Counted from the stretch's first letter, positions 35,833 to 49,342 are shown. The stretch: 64,000 nucleotides of DNA from Brasenia schreberi (GCA_036023115.1 JAYKKT010000048.1:7088501-7152500); one strand, 5' to 3'. Translations and numbers: made by a program. The notes: generated by a model from the letters alone, not told the origin.

Positions 35833-38800
35833 CTACCTACATCCCTTCATCATATAGGAAGTTGGACTGGAGAATTTTAGAAGAGAACCTCCATGTGGTG
35901 CAACTGTTTCTCTGACACCATTTGTTCTGTGTGCCGGTGACACGCAACCGCTGAAGTCCAATATTCTCCTTTCTGATAGGAAAGGCTGCAACAAGGAAAA
36001 GGAAAGGATATTGTTCAAGACAAAAAAGAACTTTGCAGATACTGCAAATACAATCATAAGTTCTTTAAGTCAAAAACAAGATCAGTGATCATAATATTGC
36101 TTTTGTCACTAACGTATACCAGTGACTTCTTACCAAGCAATAAAACAAATTCACGAGTATAAACTGCACGAAAATAGTAGTTAAGAGAGATTTCATATAT
36201 TGAAACAATCTACTTATATGAATCTATAATAGTAGCAACAGACAGTGGAGGACCTAAAAAAATTCATAAGGTGATGACAAACAGCCCAGTTGAGTGTAGT
36301 TCAAGTGAGGCAGACTATATCAACTTTCAAAAAAATTGGGCAGATTTTATAGACTTCTTGGGCTTTTGGGGGATTTTGAGTGAGGCAGATCTTGCCTCGC
36401 CAATGAATTGGATCGACACAGGTAACAGACATCGTATAGATCATGTTTTACAGCTTCCTTTCAAGGATAATCCATAGGTTCTTTTGAGGTGCACACCATT
36501 GAACTACTTCCATCATTGCATTGGAGAGATCCCTTGTCCATCTCACCATATAACACCGTAAACACAACTTACCTCACTTAACTTTTTTATCGAAGAGGCA
36601 CAGACTTTCTCCCTCATAAGCTCATTATGAAAAACTCTTATGTCACGCATGAAATTTTCAATATTGCAAAGATATTGCAGTACAGCGCACAAAGAAGAGG
36701 CTATGTGGAAGAGACAAGGCCGAGGCAGATGCATGGTTATCAAGGATTAACTTCATAATGAGCCTTAAACAAGAAACTAGTGTTGCACCATTAGAAGATA
36801 GAAATGAGAGATGAATTCATAGTGATTTGGGAATTAAGTGACATGTGAGATGACCAACTGAAGCCCCAGTTCGAAGGTGTGAAAAATTGTGTCAGGTGCA
36901 CTACAAAAGACCCTGGTAAATGTGTAAAAGGAAGCCATAAAATATTAGCTTGCCTCTTTGAACTTAATGTGGTTATGACCTAAGACAGATCAGCATGACA
37001 CTGAAGAATCCATGTAACAGACCCCACCTAGTGTTGGGAAAGGCTTGGTCTTTTGGTTTCAGTTTTGGTTTTGGAATGTCAACAGTACTTACATTTCGTG
37101 CTATGTGTAGAAAAGAAAGGATCATACCGAGCTATGAGATGGTATGGGAATAAGGTTTTCTAGCTCATTGTCAGAGAATGGAACGTTCTCTTTAGAGTGA
37201 TTCTGTCCACCAGTTTCCTTTACATTCGCTAGAGAAGATGGTGCTTCAGGTTTTTCACTCGCAAGAATCTCTTTGGCTTCAACTATTACTGCTGCTGTCT
37301 GCTCACTTATTTGTTGCATGAGTCCAAGCGCATCATATGTTCTCTCTCTTGGACTCAAGAAGAACCCCATCTCCTGGATGGATGCATGAGGAGAAGAGTT
37401 TTAAGCTGGCACACTTAAAGAAAATGAACAATCAAAGACACTGGCATGAAAATTCAGTGCAAATAATGGTACCTCCAATGTAATATCCGTCTCAAGTCTT
37501 TGACCTAAGAACGTTGAACTTATAAACCAAGGAGACTTCCAAGATGAAGGGGAATCAAAACCTCTTTTATAGCCAGGGGTGCTGTCAAAACTGCCAACAG
37601 AAAAAGATGTTATTCATTATACAGAATATAGTGTCCATACACATGGTTGAGTCCCTAAGATGCCGCAATAAAACCAAAGCCATCGACAATCGCCCAGTAT
37701 ATCAAAAAGAATTTCAGTACCACTTAAATGACGCATTTTAATGATACTTTCCTGCGAGTGACCCTTAGACAGAAGACTATGTGCTCATCTAAACCAAGAG
37801 TCTATATGGCAAAGCAACATAACAAATTCTTCGAGGAATGAGGATCAAATTGTTTTTTTATGGAAATGCCCAACCACTGAAGCTACCATGAAGTCGTACA
37901 GAGTGGCACATGAGAATAGTTGCAAACAGAATGTCTCGTTGATTTCACAAAAGAAAGCACACTAATGACGTCATGTGATGTTAGTTCCATCGCATCTCTG
38001 GGAAGCATGTTTGGATAGAGAAAAGATGGAAAATTGTGCAGACACTAGAGATTGCTTAGTTTCATCCCCCACATGAGGAATACTTAAAACTACAATTTAG
38101 AATGCAAACAAAGGTTCCAGAAACATATTCTTCAGTACTTCCAGCATGCACTGAGCCAAGTAAAGGGCATATCCTAGCACACACAGTACATCAGTATCTG
38201 AATTTCATTGCTCTTTTTTAGTGAATTCTAGGAAAACTACTACCAAATTCCTACCTATATATGGAATCTCATTCCGGAAGAACCAAAAGGACTTTAAAGG
38301 TTCTTTAACACCTGACCGTCCTTGTCTTTTATGCATCCTGCCAGAATTTGATTCTAAATATCTCACAACTGTGGGATGTAACTGCTCCGCATTCATTTCC
38401 ATTATTTAGTGGGATAACAAAGAAAAGCAAGTGATTCTGGACTACATTTGCAGTACTCCATGCAGGCATCCAGAAAGACACACACAAAGACGTGCCACAA
38501 GTGAGAAGACATTAAACCAGACCTGATAAATCACTTAACTAAATACCGAAGAGTTCATGCCAAATTTCACCTGTAATAGGTGGCCATAGACAACCACAGA
38601 TTTTAGCACTATTCATCGAAAGAAGAAACAAAAAAATTATAAAAAAAAAAGTGTCTTCACATTAAAACACAAGTGGTGTTGATGCAATAAACAAAAAACA
38701 AGTGTTCAAGGAGCAGCAAAATCACTCACATGCTCAAATTTGCAGTGTCAGGGTTGTTACATGTATTGCTCTTATCATACTCGCTTGAATTTGATAAGGC

Positions 38801-41800
38801 CCCGGATGGCTGTGGTGGACAAATTGAGTGTTCATCTGGGAATTCTGGATCAGCATGCTTCCTCTCTCCAAGCATTGGTGAGAAAACCTTATCAAATTTT
38901 CTACATAGTTGTGCTTTTGGTGTTTTAGAGGGAGAATTGAAGGACTTGATTAGAGGATATCCACATCCAGTAGGAGACAATAACTGCAAGTCATTCACAT
39001 CACGTTCTAGAAAAACTCCAGATGTCTGCATTAAAAGCCATGGATTCTATTAATAACAGAAAGCTTCAAAACTAAAAGTTACTATAGCTGCTAATGTGAG
39101 TCGATGGCAAAGAAAAACACAACAACAACTAAGCCTTTTCCCATTCTAGATGGGGTGGCTACATGGATTCTTTGTTTCCACATAGCCCTATCATAATTTG
39201 TAGAATCCATGATAAATAAGTCCGACAAAGTTTTATGCAGGATGTCGGGACTCAGAAGCCTAACCCAACCCTCCTCCTTTATCCTGGCTTGGGATCGGCC
39301 ATGCAAGGGTAATCCCTTACATGGACGTAGTTTGGCAAAGAAAAAAAAAGTCTAAAAAATAAATACAATGAACTTTGCACATATTACCTTCTTCGAAGTT
39401 CATGATTCTTCTTAAAGTTCATGAACTTCCAAGAAAGGCAGATAGCCAACAACTTCTAAGGACAAAAAAGAAACAAATTACTATAGGATGTCACTACTCT
39501 AAAAAATGATTGCAGATTGAATTTTCTCACTCAATTACCTCATCAGGTTCAGCACTTGCCATAGGCCTTATCTCATCTTGCATGCTTGAAGGTTGCTCAT
39601 CAAGTGAATTTCCCCTAACGGTCATGTTATCTTCTTTTTGGGAAGAAAACATGTTGGCCATATTGGAGCCCTGAAGTTTTGAGATTACTGCTTTCTTTTT
39701 ACGCTGATAAGGTGGGGACAGCAATGCTCCTTCAATTGAAGACAGAGAAGACATCTCATTCTCCTTTTCATCTGAATGTGAATCCACAAAACAATTTTCA
39801 TGTCTATATAATGGGGAAGCACAAACTGGCTCACTAGCTGTTTCTATTCCTAGTATTTCACTCTTATGCTCTTTCAAAGGGGTCAAGAGCTCACGTTGCC
39901 GTTTTTTCAAGATAGAAGGTGGGCAAGTAAAGCTTTTTGCAGCATTCCTCAGAAAAATGTCAGGACTCCTATCTTGAGAAGGTGAATCCCAAAATCTATA
40001 TGGTGAGCAATTAACAGAAATCATCATCTGTCGAACTCCAAGGGGGCTGTATCCCTGCTGTACGTCACCACCAGATGGGACGAGATCACAGTTCACAAAT
40101 GGAATCTCTAGGCGAGGAGGTTCATAGAAAAGAGATCCTTCACTTTTCACATGTGATGCAGAGGTAGCACTGAAATAAGACCTGGAATCCGATTTCTCCA
40201 CCTTGACAAGCTCCAAACTGGATACCTTTCCATCTTTTCCAAAAGTTTGACAGTCATTTGACTGATTATTACCATGGGATAAATTTCCTGTGCCACTAGC
40301 AGAAACCGGTTCTTCGTATACTGATATAATACCATTGTGAAATTCTCCAGAACCATTTCCAAGGTCATCACCAGTCAAACTATCATTATATATGACCTCA
40401 TTGTCACTTGAATCACAAAGAATTGATGGAAAACCAACAGATGTATTTTGTCTGCAAGAGTTCCCAAGTTCATCGGTGCTACATGATTGCTTGTTCTGTA
40501 AACATGAAGTTAAGATGTTCTCAGCATCAGAAGTCCTAAAGGCAGGTTGATCTGCAAATGGATCGATGTGACCAAGCAAGTGGACACTTTCAGGCCCTTC
40601 CATGTGACCACTTTCCAAAAAGCTTTGAACGTCAGAAAGGTCCCCTTTTATACGATGATTGGAAACTCTATTATACTGCTTGTTAGAACCCACAAACATA
40701 TCACAAAATGATGCATTTTCACTGCATCCATGAGAATATGCCAACTCATTCGTGTAGGCATCTTTCATGCACAGCATACAATCATCTTGGAGCGTAACTG
40801 AATCAAGTGAGATCTGAACATCCAAGAAAGCATTTCCAGGAAACCCTTCATGGTTCAAGTTGTACAGCTCATTGCTAAGATCTCCAGAACTCATCTCTAA
40901 ATTCCTTTTGTTAATCATACAACTATCAGCCGATCCACTGAAAGACTTATCAGTTATAGTGCATGCAGGTCTTCCATGTGAAATTTCATGAGGCGCCTCA
41001 GGACGCTTATACAAAATAATAGCATCTTGAACTTCCTTTTGTCCTGCTTTACATTGCTTTCCTTTTTCCTTTGATCCTGCATTTTTAAATTTTTGTGAAC
41101 CGGACAAAGATCCTTCAGCAGATGTTGATGCCTGACTGCAATCTGATGAGTCATTGACTGCACAATCATCAGTGGAAGTGTCAAATCCCGAACTCTGCCG
41201 ATTGGTGACATAAATCGACGAAATGCACTTGTCTGCAGACTCTGTGATGGGCAAACCTTGGAACTGATCGAGTAAACCTGATGCTATATATGAATCAAGC
41301 TTCTTTTTCAAAGAACTATTCCAGTGATTCTTTATCGCATTGTCTGTCCTGAAATCAAGAAAGCAATGCAATCATTTAACGGTTCTTTCATAAAGAATAT
41401 GTGATTTAAATTAAAGAAAAGAACCAGTGCTGTAAGAAACATAAACAATGAAAGGTTATTGCATAAATACATTTGTTTAAGCTTACAACGAACAAAGTTA
41501 ACAAGAAAGGCAGCCTATGAGGAACCATAATGTTTCTTTTTTCAGAAAAATAAGATAGCCAGAATTGATTGGATATAGCAGCAAGACTGGTTTAAAAGAT
41601 ACAAGTTCTCTCCTTCAGACATTTTGCAGAATAAAATTCAAATATGTCATCTCCACAAGTCTGACCATTGCCTCAACTCAGACAAGAGGGAATGTGATGA
41701 TTCCAACCAGAGAACCTTTTTCAACACATCAGTTTGTTGGGGATGCTCAACTTGACATTTCTTTCGGCCCTTTATACCAAGCACAACTTTTCTAATGGCT

Positions 41801-44709
41801 GCAGGTTTAGTAAGGGAAAAATCAGAACATAGCTCTGGGCTCATCCAACTCTCGGTATAATGGGGCTCATTTGTGTTCTCATGTTCTTATATCCGTCTCC
41901 CAAACATTCTGCTACTAATATAGCACGCCTCCCCAAAGGATCTACATTGAAGTCAACATTCACTCTAATGAAATGGACCACCCTAAAGAATTTACAATGA
42001 CTGATGAGATCACATGTATCACAAATAAAGTAGCAGAATATTGCATGTAAATAAGTATTGAGTACAGTAAGAATAGAAATTTTGTGAACTAAAAATTTTT
42101 GGTCATCTAACAACCTGTGAAATTGCACCATAATAGCAACTTAATTTACTAATGAAGCTTTGTTTTACTGACATATTCTTGACATTAAGGCGAACCAAAG
42201 ATATTCATAATCAAGGTAAGTAACATTTTCATCGCTTTCCTTTTGTGTTTTGGATATTGAAATCGATGAGACAGTTGCAACTCATTAAAAAATTGAATTA
42301 ACAAAAAGTTAAGTGTATTATCATATAGAAATGTGAAGGCAGCAATTTCTAGCAACAAAAACATAAATAATACAACATGCATAGTTTCTCTTCATGTTCC
42401 ATAATATATGTGGCAACAAACTTTAAAGACTTAAAATGGTCATTCTAAGGCTTAATGGATGACCTCCCAGGTAAAAATTTTGCTAATTCTGCCCATTTAT
42501 TGCCATAAATTTGATGAGCTCGAATAAGTGACAGCTCTTCTTCTTCCGTCCAGGGTTCCCTGTTTATGGCTGGATTCAGGTGATTGTGCCACCTGCAAAG
42601 TCAGCTTTTAGCATTGAGACTGATTAAAAATTAAAGAATTCATGGTCAAAACAATTAATCACAAACTAAATAATGCGAAGATTGTGAATGATCAGATGGA
42701 GAATATTGAAAATTTGCATTATTAAGCGTCAGATTATTGTCACAGGTAGATAACTATGCAAGAGCTGTAAACATAGTGTTTCTTTCCTTGTAAGCATTTA
42801 ATATCAAGAGTTCAAAACCTAGCCAACTTTAACATAAATTTGTCCAGGCTTGATTAATGAACCAGGCAAGCCAACTTGGTGCTCTACACGGCTTAGTTAT
42901 CTTCCATTAACTGGTGCATTGATCAACACACACTATATACGTTACACGCATCTCTGCAGGTGCATCCACCTGCAGCTGAAAAATGTAAAGATGATTGCTG
43001 GCAATATCACAATTGAGCTACCATTAACTCATCTAGTAAGAGGAAAATATACTGAAAAGGTGTTTAGGTGCATACTCTCTTACATAATCCTAAGAAAAAT
43101 ATCATCAATAATCAAAACAAGTGGCAAGAACACTACCAAAACTTTCACATTAGAACGTACCAACTAATAACATCACAATTCATAGGTTATGACATAAGCG
43201 TATACAGTACAACTATGTGAGACAACAAACGATTGGTATACACTCAGGATTGAAAGTGTTAAAGGTGGATTGTGCTTTACCTCTCACGACATTGTTTACC
43301 AATTCGTCCAGGCAAAGCTTTTGCAATAGTTGACCACTTTTTTGCCCCATACTTGTTAACAAGCTCTATTATCATGTCATCCTCCTACTCAATATGGAAA
43401 AACATTTAGACGACCAAATTAGATTAAGCAATACCAATCAGAGTAGGCAACGCTACCTCCTTTGACCATGGACCTTTCACGAGTTCAGGATTCAAAACTT
43501 TCTGCCACCTATGTAAGCATTGGACATCGGTCCGATCCTTGAAGAACTCAGCTGTTGAAAAAGAATAAAGCAGTTTAAGTATGGGGATGTAGTTCCTGAA
43601 TGCAATGGATAACGTGGTCCACCCCCAAAGTGATAATCAAATAGGAGAAAAAAGATAAAAATCAAATTAGTTTAGAATATATTTGGACTTTATTCTCTGC
43701 TATCAAAATATAAAAGTACTAGACATATTCAATCGCAAGCAAAAATATGGGAATTATGTCGAGCACAAAGAGAGAATGATTAGAAATAGAGAAGTCACAG
43801 AAAGGAGAGGAAAACAAAACAATGATGAATATCATTGGTCAGATTCATGATTGCGAACAGAGAAACTTTTTTTTTTCTCTATGAGAAAAGTAGTTGTAAA
43901 ATGATCAGCAATAAGAACACTAACAAAATATTAGGATCTTAAAGGGAATATCATAGAACAAAAACTGTTAACAGCATAAAGATTTGTAGAACTGTTAGTT
44001 CAATAAATAAGTTAATCACTGCAAAAAACTTATTACAGCTTACCTATTCTTTTCCAATTTTTCCCTTTAAAGCATTCTACAGTTTTCTTCAGTATTTCAT
44101 CCTGCAAACATAATACAACATTACATCCAAAGAACACAAAGACATAAGATACATGTAGAAAGAGAAAAAAGGTTGATTGGTTAACTATCCCGAAATTGTC
44201 TTTGGATATACCTTTTAAGATGGAGCAACATCCAACAAAGACAAGCAGTAGAGAGTGAGATATCTCCAGAAAAAATTTACGTACGTTCAATCAACCAGAA
44301 TACCATACAACAGCAGTAGAGAACAAGAATTCTCTGTATACCAAAGCTTACCTCCTCAGTGGTCCAGCCACCTTTTGTTGATCGCCTGGTAGGACCACTT
44401 GTCCTCCTATAAACGATCATTCATGTCAATGAGAAGATAATATGAATACATACTATATATGCATGTGTCTTCAGGTTTATGTATGTGTGAGTACATATCA
44501 TGTGGAAACAAATGTGTGACTACATATGTATTTATGGAAAATACCTCCATATTCACATTTGTAGACATCAATACATTATAATATACATATGTATTACGAA
44601 ATTACCCAAGAGACGACCGAGGATTCTGGGCAGTTCCAACACCTCCCTCTGGAACAGCGGCAGAAATAACTACGGTGTTGCAGATCTGAGCATTTGCAGC
44701 TCTTTTCAT
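35833..44709 (-). CDS. MYB3R: R1R2R3-MYB (MYB3R) cell-cycle transcription factor
   Basis: Eleven coding exons (minus, 5' to 3'): 44709-44606, 44406-44352, 44101-44044, 43551-43457, 43384-43281, 42592-42464, 41348-39539, 39025-38730, 37590-37473, 37373-37128, 35985-35833; total 3168 nt, 1055 aa, phases all consistent. Three tandem Myb repeats occupy residues about 46-96, 98-148 and 150-199. Each keeps its Trp ladder, for example KGGWTTEED, KGPWSKEED, REPWTEEE and IKNHWNSSLKKKL. Plant MYB3R proteins bind the MSA element (AACGG core) of G2/M genes as activators or DREAM-type repressors. The conserved C-terminal region is visible at about 585-675 (EPPRLEIPFVNCDLVP, YSPLGVRQMMIS, RFWDSP, RSPD, SILKKRQRELLTPL), with SP/TP sites suited to CDK control. 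The end (RILDFSGC … TSYMMKGCR) is also family-like. Start chosen at MKRAAN just after an acceptor at 44737. Introns carry LINE fragments. Confidence 0.93.
36780..37062 (+). mobile_element. RTE LINE 3' fragment in the last MYB3R intron
   Basis: Read in shifting plus-strand frames it contains PTEAPVRRCEKL (near 36853-36890) and ends CCAC-CTAGTGTTGGGAAAGG. Both are hallmarks of the RTE C-terminal region, but the wording differs from the other copies here, so it belongs to another subfamily. Many stops. It is antisense to MYB3R. Confidence 0.65.
39111..39320 (-). mobile_element. RTE LINE 3' fragment in a MYB3R intron
   Basis: Minus-strand end with ACAACAACTAAGCCTTTTCC at 39121 (plus-strand view of the TTGTTG tail) and a readable WKQRIHVA. 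It lies in the intron between exons 41348-39539 and 39025-38730, in the sense orientation of the gene. The 39240-39310 part (GGGACTCAGAAGCC … GGCTTGGGATCGGCC) is not found in the other copies. Confidence 0.7.
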
Positions 44710-45047
44710 CTTCTTCCCACTAAATTTTGTCAAGTACCTGCAAGAACTACTCATCAAATAAGCGAGAAGTCTCATTGGTCAGATCAGACAATTGGCAAAC
44801 ATGGAGCTAGCATGAGTAACCATTTCAAATTCAGATTAAGGTCAGGACAGAATGGTACTCATTTTTCCAGTCACATAACCCCTTCCCTTTGAATCCAAGC
44901 AGATTAGTAAATGGGATTGACCTTCAAATTAAGAGCAAGTGGATGACATGCTTCCTGAACAAAACTTAGAGTTTTTTCTCACTTCTTTGGTTCAATTCGT
45001 TTTTCTGCATTTAATTCAAGACCCATTCAACTTTCTTAGGAAATAGG

Positions 45048-46245
45048 GTTTAAACCAGTGTTATCTATATCGCACCGTATCGTACGATACGATACGGTGC
45101 GATACGTATCATATCGTGGGAAGCCACGATATGATACGGTAACTTGTATCGTATGATACAGGTTATCATATCGTATCGTACGATATGGGCAATACGCCAA
45201 AAAATAAATAAATAAATAAAATCCAATCTTTTTTGCAGGTTTCTTGACTCTCTTCGCCTCTCTTCACTTCTCTCCAAGCGGATATGCTTGTTTGACATTG
45301 CAAGTTGTGTATGTAACATGTAAATTTGGGTTTATAATTTCATTTATTGAATAAGAATAATTTACGAACAAATAAAAATTGTGACAAAATAATTTTCCTT
45401 TTTGTTGCAAACTTTTAGGTATATTTCTGCTACCAGTTTCTAATTTCATGAAATCGCAAACAATGAAGAACAATTTGGTTCTTTTGGTTCATTGAGTGGG
45501 CATTTTACAACTTCACTATTTTAGGGTTCACTTTACATGACTTCCATTGAGTTGAACATGATCAACGTGTGTGAGGCTTAACTCAGTCTGTGAAGTGAGA
45601 AATGGAGCTCAAGCATTAGTTAAAAAGCTAGTCTCTAGTAAGAGAAAAAGGATATATCATCAAGTAACAATAGCACATCACTAAGGTGTCATAGACTCAA
45701 TAATTAAAGAAATGGAGCTCATCGTTTTGTTCATATATGAAAATTAGCAAATATGACAACTAAATGTACAAAGATTGCAGTTTGTTAATTTTGATATATT
45801 AAATGAGTGAATTATGGAAGATAACGAAGAAAATGTACTCCTAACCGAACATAGATTAATTTGAAAGGAGTGCAACAACATCATGAAGGAGATGAAGATT
45901 TTGATTTTGAAGGAGATGAAGATTTTGATTTTGAAGTAGAAGGTGATGAGAAACTTTGAATCTTCATCAACGAGAAGATGAAGATTATTTAGTTAATGAT
46001 CCTCATACAAATTTACAATATATAAAATGTAAATGTATTTCATTTTTTGCTTCAAAATATGTAAATTTGGATGCAATTATTCAATATTGTTTCTAATTTT
46101 TTCAGATTTTTACTAATTTTTCCTGATTTTTTAAATAATTTTCTATTTTTTAATATTAAAGTATGATATACTACGATATGTATGCCCATATCATAGAGCC
46201 TAGCGATACGTGATACAATATGCATCAGACAATACTCGTTTGAAC
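45048..46245 (+). mobile_element. hAT-like non-autonomous element, 1.2 kb, with target-site duplication
   Basis: The element 45056-46237 starts CAGTGTTATCTATATCGCAC and ends, reverse-complemented, GAGTATTGTCTGATGCATAT. It is flanked by GTTTAAAC (45048-45055) and GTTTGAAC (46238-46245), 7 of 8 alike. The first 130 bp are a dense array of CGATAC/GTATCG words with internal palindromes, followed by TTTTTTGCAGGTTTCTTGAC. The last 100 bp have GATACG words again. The layout matches 56664-57254. No transposase. It lies in the presumed MYB3R leader intron. Confidence 0.8.
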
Positions 46246-46639
46246 CTATCTCTAGGACCACATCTTTGATTTTGGCCATGAAAAATGTTTCATTTTTAGG
46301 GTAAATCAACACCATAGTCAGATGCATTATCCAACTATACTTAGCGCAGTTAACTTGATTTTCACTGTGAATCATAGTTCTGACTAGCTTTTTCTTCTTC
46401 TTTGGAAAATGTGTAGAAATTGTTTAAGGAATTTATTTGCCATGCAAAATGACCGTTTTGGGGACTTCAATGGCATACTTAAATGCATAATTCAGCTATA
46501 GTTATTGATGAGAACATGATTCTTACTATAAATTGAAGGTGTGATCAGCTTTTTCTTCTTATTTGGGTTGTTGCCGTATTCAAGAAGTGCCTTTCTTTTC
46601 AAGAGTTTAATTTTTCTGCCATTATCCTATTGATATTCT

Positions 46640-47490
46640 ATCAACATCAAGGATCAATTTTAAGTCCATACCTATTTATAATGGTGATTGATGAGTTAAC
46701 AAAACATATTCAAGATGAAGTATCTTGGTGTATGTTATTTGTAGATGACATTGTGTTAGTAGAGGAGTCTAAGGAAAAAGTTAATAGAAAATTAGAACTA
46801 TGGAGAGAAACATTAGAAAGTAAAGGCTTCCAACTTAGTAGAACAAAGACAGAATATATGGAATTAAGTTTGATCATTTGGTTACTTCAGAGGAATCCCC
46901 AAAAAGGAAAGTTTTAAATACCTAAGGTCAATTTTTCAGAGTGATGGAAGAATTGATGGAGATGTTACGCATAGAATCAATGGTGGTTGGTTAAAATGGA
47001 GAGGTGCATCAAGTATTCTTTGTGATAAGAAGATACTTTGATAAATATTATAGAGCAGCAATTAGACCGAATACATGTTTTATGGTTATGAGTGTTGGCA
47101 GTTAATCGTCAACATGTACAAAAGATGTATGTGACAGAAATGAAGATATTGAGATTGATGAGTTGTCATACAAGAAAAGACCATATACATAATGTATATG
47201 AGGTTATTAGAAATAAATTTTGTGTGGTACCAATAGAGGATAAAATCAGAGAATAGCGTTTAAGATGGTTTCTACCTAGAAAGAAGGAACCTGTAAGAAG
47301 ATATGAAAAACTAGATTTTTAAAATATTAAAAGAAGTAGAGGACGGCCACAAAAGTGTTGGAAAGAAAATAAAGAATGATATAGCTTATTGTGAGTTAAC
47401 TGCTAACATGGTACATGACAGGCCTTTGTGGAAACAAAAAATCCACGTAGCCGACCCCGTGGGAAAAGGCTTAGTTGTTGTTGTCTATTG
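46640..47490 (+). mobile_element. RTE LINE fragment (reverse transcriptase to 3' end)
   Basis: 46630-46917 reads LSPYLFIMVIDELTKHIQDE, then CMLFVDDIVLVEESKEKVNR. This is the RT core with VDD in place of FADD. The C-terminal part follows in shifting frames (KRGRGRPQKCW-like, then LWKQKIHVADPVGKGL), ending GGGAAAAGGCTTAGTTGTTG at about 47460. It is 5'-truncated, has stops, and is inactive. It lies antisense in the presumed MYB3R leader intron. Confidence 0.75.
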
Positions 47491-47843
47491 ATGTTTTATC
47501 GTTCTCGTGTATTTTTGTAAACTAATTTGTCCAAGAAAAGCTAGGATAAATAGGATGTTCATTGTGGTCTGCAAACGCCGTACCTTAACTTTCTGCAATT
47601 CTTAAGTTGATGAAATTCGTGTTGATATCAAAAAAGAATAAATATCAGTATCTCGATTTTCCAGTAAGGTCCTGAAATTATCCCTATCCACATAGTAAAA
47701 ACAACAAAAAGTAGGAACTATGCGAGGAATATAAGGTTCTTTCAAAAAAACACTATCCATCTCCGATCTCGAATTACATGAAAATCTTAGAGTCACAAGC
47801 TTAATTTGAAAAGAAATTATGAAATAAAAGGAAAAGGACATAC

Positions 47844-48032
47844 CGAGTCGACTCTTGATACTCATCGAAAGTGATGCAGCCGTGGTAACGAGAGAGAGAG
47901 AGAGAGAATCCAACCAGATTCTTGACCAAAAAATCACAATAATGAACCACCAAATCGGCGAAGAAATGCCTATTCCCCGGAGATATAATTCTGCAGACGA
48001 ACAACGCAATACAGATTGCTCGATCCTGAGAG

Positions 48033-48066
<34 letters not shown>

Positions 48067-48090
48067 GCCCGTTAATTTGAACGTTCAAAC
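47844..48090 (-). other. Putative non-coding first exon (5' leader) of MYB3R
   Basis: On the minus strand this CT-rich stretch, with (TC)n near 48040-48064, ends GAGTCGACTCG followed by a GTATGT donor at 47843. The next acceptor upstream of the MYB3R ATG is TTCTTGCAG at about 44738. Splicing them gives a leader of about 275 nt and a leader intron of about 3.1 kb. Small upstream frames exist in it. Assignment is by composition and splice signals only. Confidence 0.45.
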
Positions 48091-48099
48091 GCGCCGGAC

Positions 48100-48320
48100 C
48101 CTTAGGTAAGCATTTAGGTTCGAATAAGGTTACACGTGGCGTCGGCTACGGGTTGAACCCGTACCAAACCCGTTAGGGTTAGGGTCTGATAACAATTGAA
48201 TATTTGATCCATTTTGCTCACGTCATAGAAAGTAAGAAATGGGTCGGGTCAGGAACCCGCATACCTGTACCCGTTCCTGACCTGAACCTTAACGGGGCGG
48301 GTACGGGTTGAGATCCTCTT
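48100..48320. repeat. GGGTC/ACGGGT-rich dispersed repeat
   Basis: Alternating CCCGTACC, GGGTCGGGTC and ACGGGTTG words, partly inverted, suggest a decayed small element of the class also seen near 1.3 and 49.0-49.4 kb. Boundaries could not be fixed. It sits directly upstream of the MYB3R leader. Confidence 0.4.
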
Positions 48321-48700
48321 TTCTCCAATGAATGCAGGGCAAAATCAGGTTTTACACGCACATACATATATATTATATATATACGTAACCACTATGGTTG
48401 GAATCCACTCTCACACCCTCCAAAAGTAATAGTCGAGTATAAGTGGGTATTGCCAGTGATAAGCAGGATCCGGTTTTCAATATATTTACATAGAGCATAG
48501 TTCGTACACATTCATTCATGCTTAGATCCGTTTAAACATCTCCATTGTGCAATCAAAGAAATTTGAATTTAAAAAGCATTTAATACACTTCCAAATATTA
48601 AAAGTATAGTGATATTTTTCACTTTCTAAATTCAAATGTAAACCATTGATCACATTGATCTATGAAGATATGTGAGTGGAGATATGCACATATACCAATT

Positions 48701-48818
<118 letters not shown>

Positions 48819-48992
48819 GATCAACATAAACAATGATAAAAATTAGAATTTAAAAAGCATTTAATGCAATGTCAAGTACTAAAAGCCGGACATTTTTTGT
48901 TTTTTAAATTCAAATGCTCGAAGAGTAGAGGCATGCACATACATCAATTTCTCACATATATGTGTGTGTGTATGTGTGTGTATGGATGTATA

Positions 48993-49342
48993 GGTTGGGT
49001 ACTGGTCATGCCAAATATTGGATCGGGTACAGATAGCAGCATCTTATCTCAATACCCGACCTGATCATGTTCAGGTATTCCATGCCCCCATCCACGTCTG
49101 GCCAGATCAGGTTGGGTACTGGTCAGGCCAAATATTGGATCGGGTACAGATAGCAGCATCTTATCCCAATACCAGACCCGATCATGTTCAGGTATTCCAT
49201 CCCCCATCCACGTCTGGCCAGATCAGGTTGGGTACTGGTCAGGTCAAATATTGGATCGGGTACAGATAGCAGCATCTTATCCCAATACCCGATCCGATCA
49301 TGTTCAGGTATTCCATGCCCCATCCACGTCTGGCCAGATCAG
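48993..49342. repeat. 117-bp direct tandem repeat, three copies
   Basis: Copies start with GGTTGGGTACTGGTCA at 48993, 49110 and 49226 (units 117, 116 and about 117 bp) and contain TTGGATCGGGTACAGATAGC and CATCCACGTCTGGCCAGATC. Identity is over 95%. A truncated fourth start is seen at 49336 (CAGGGTTAATCGGGTCGGG). No spacers, so it is not CRISPR-like. The frame-preserving length makes false ORFs on both strands. Confidence 0.92.

Noticed and set aside
47602..48088. 135- and 95-codon minus-strand frames
   Set aside because: Built on (TC)n and Ser/Leu text in the presumed MYB3R leader exon; no domain.
48993..49342. Possible CRISPR-like array
   Set aside because: Units are contiguous with no variable spacers, in a plant nuclear context.
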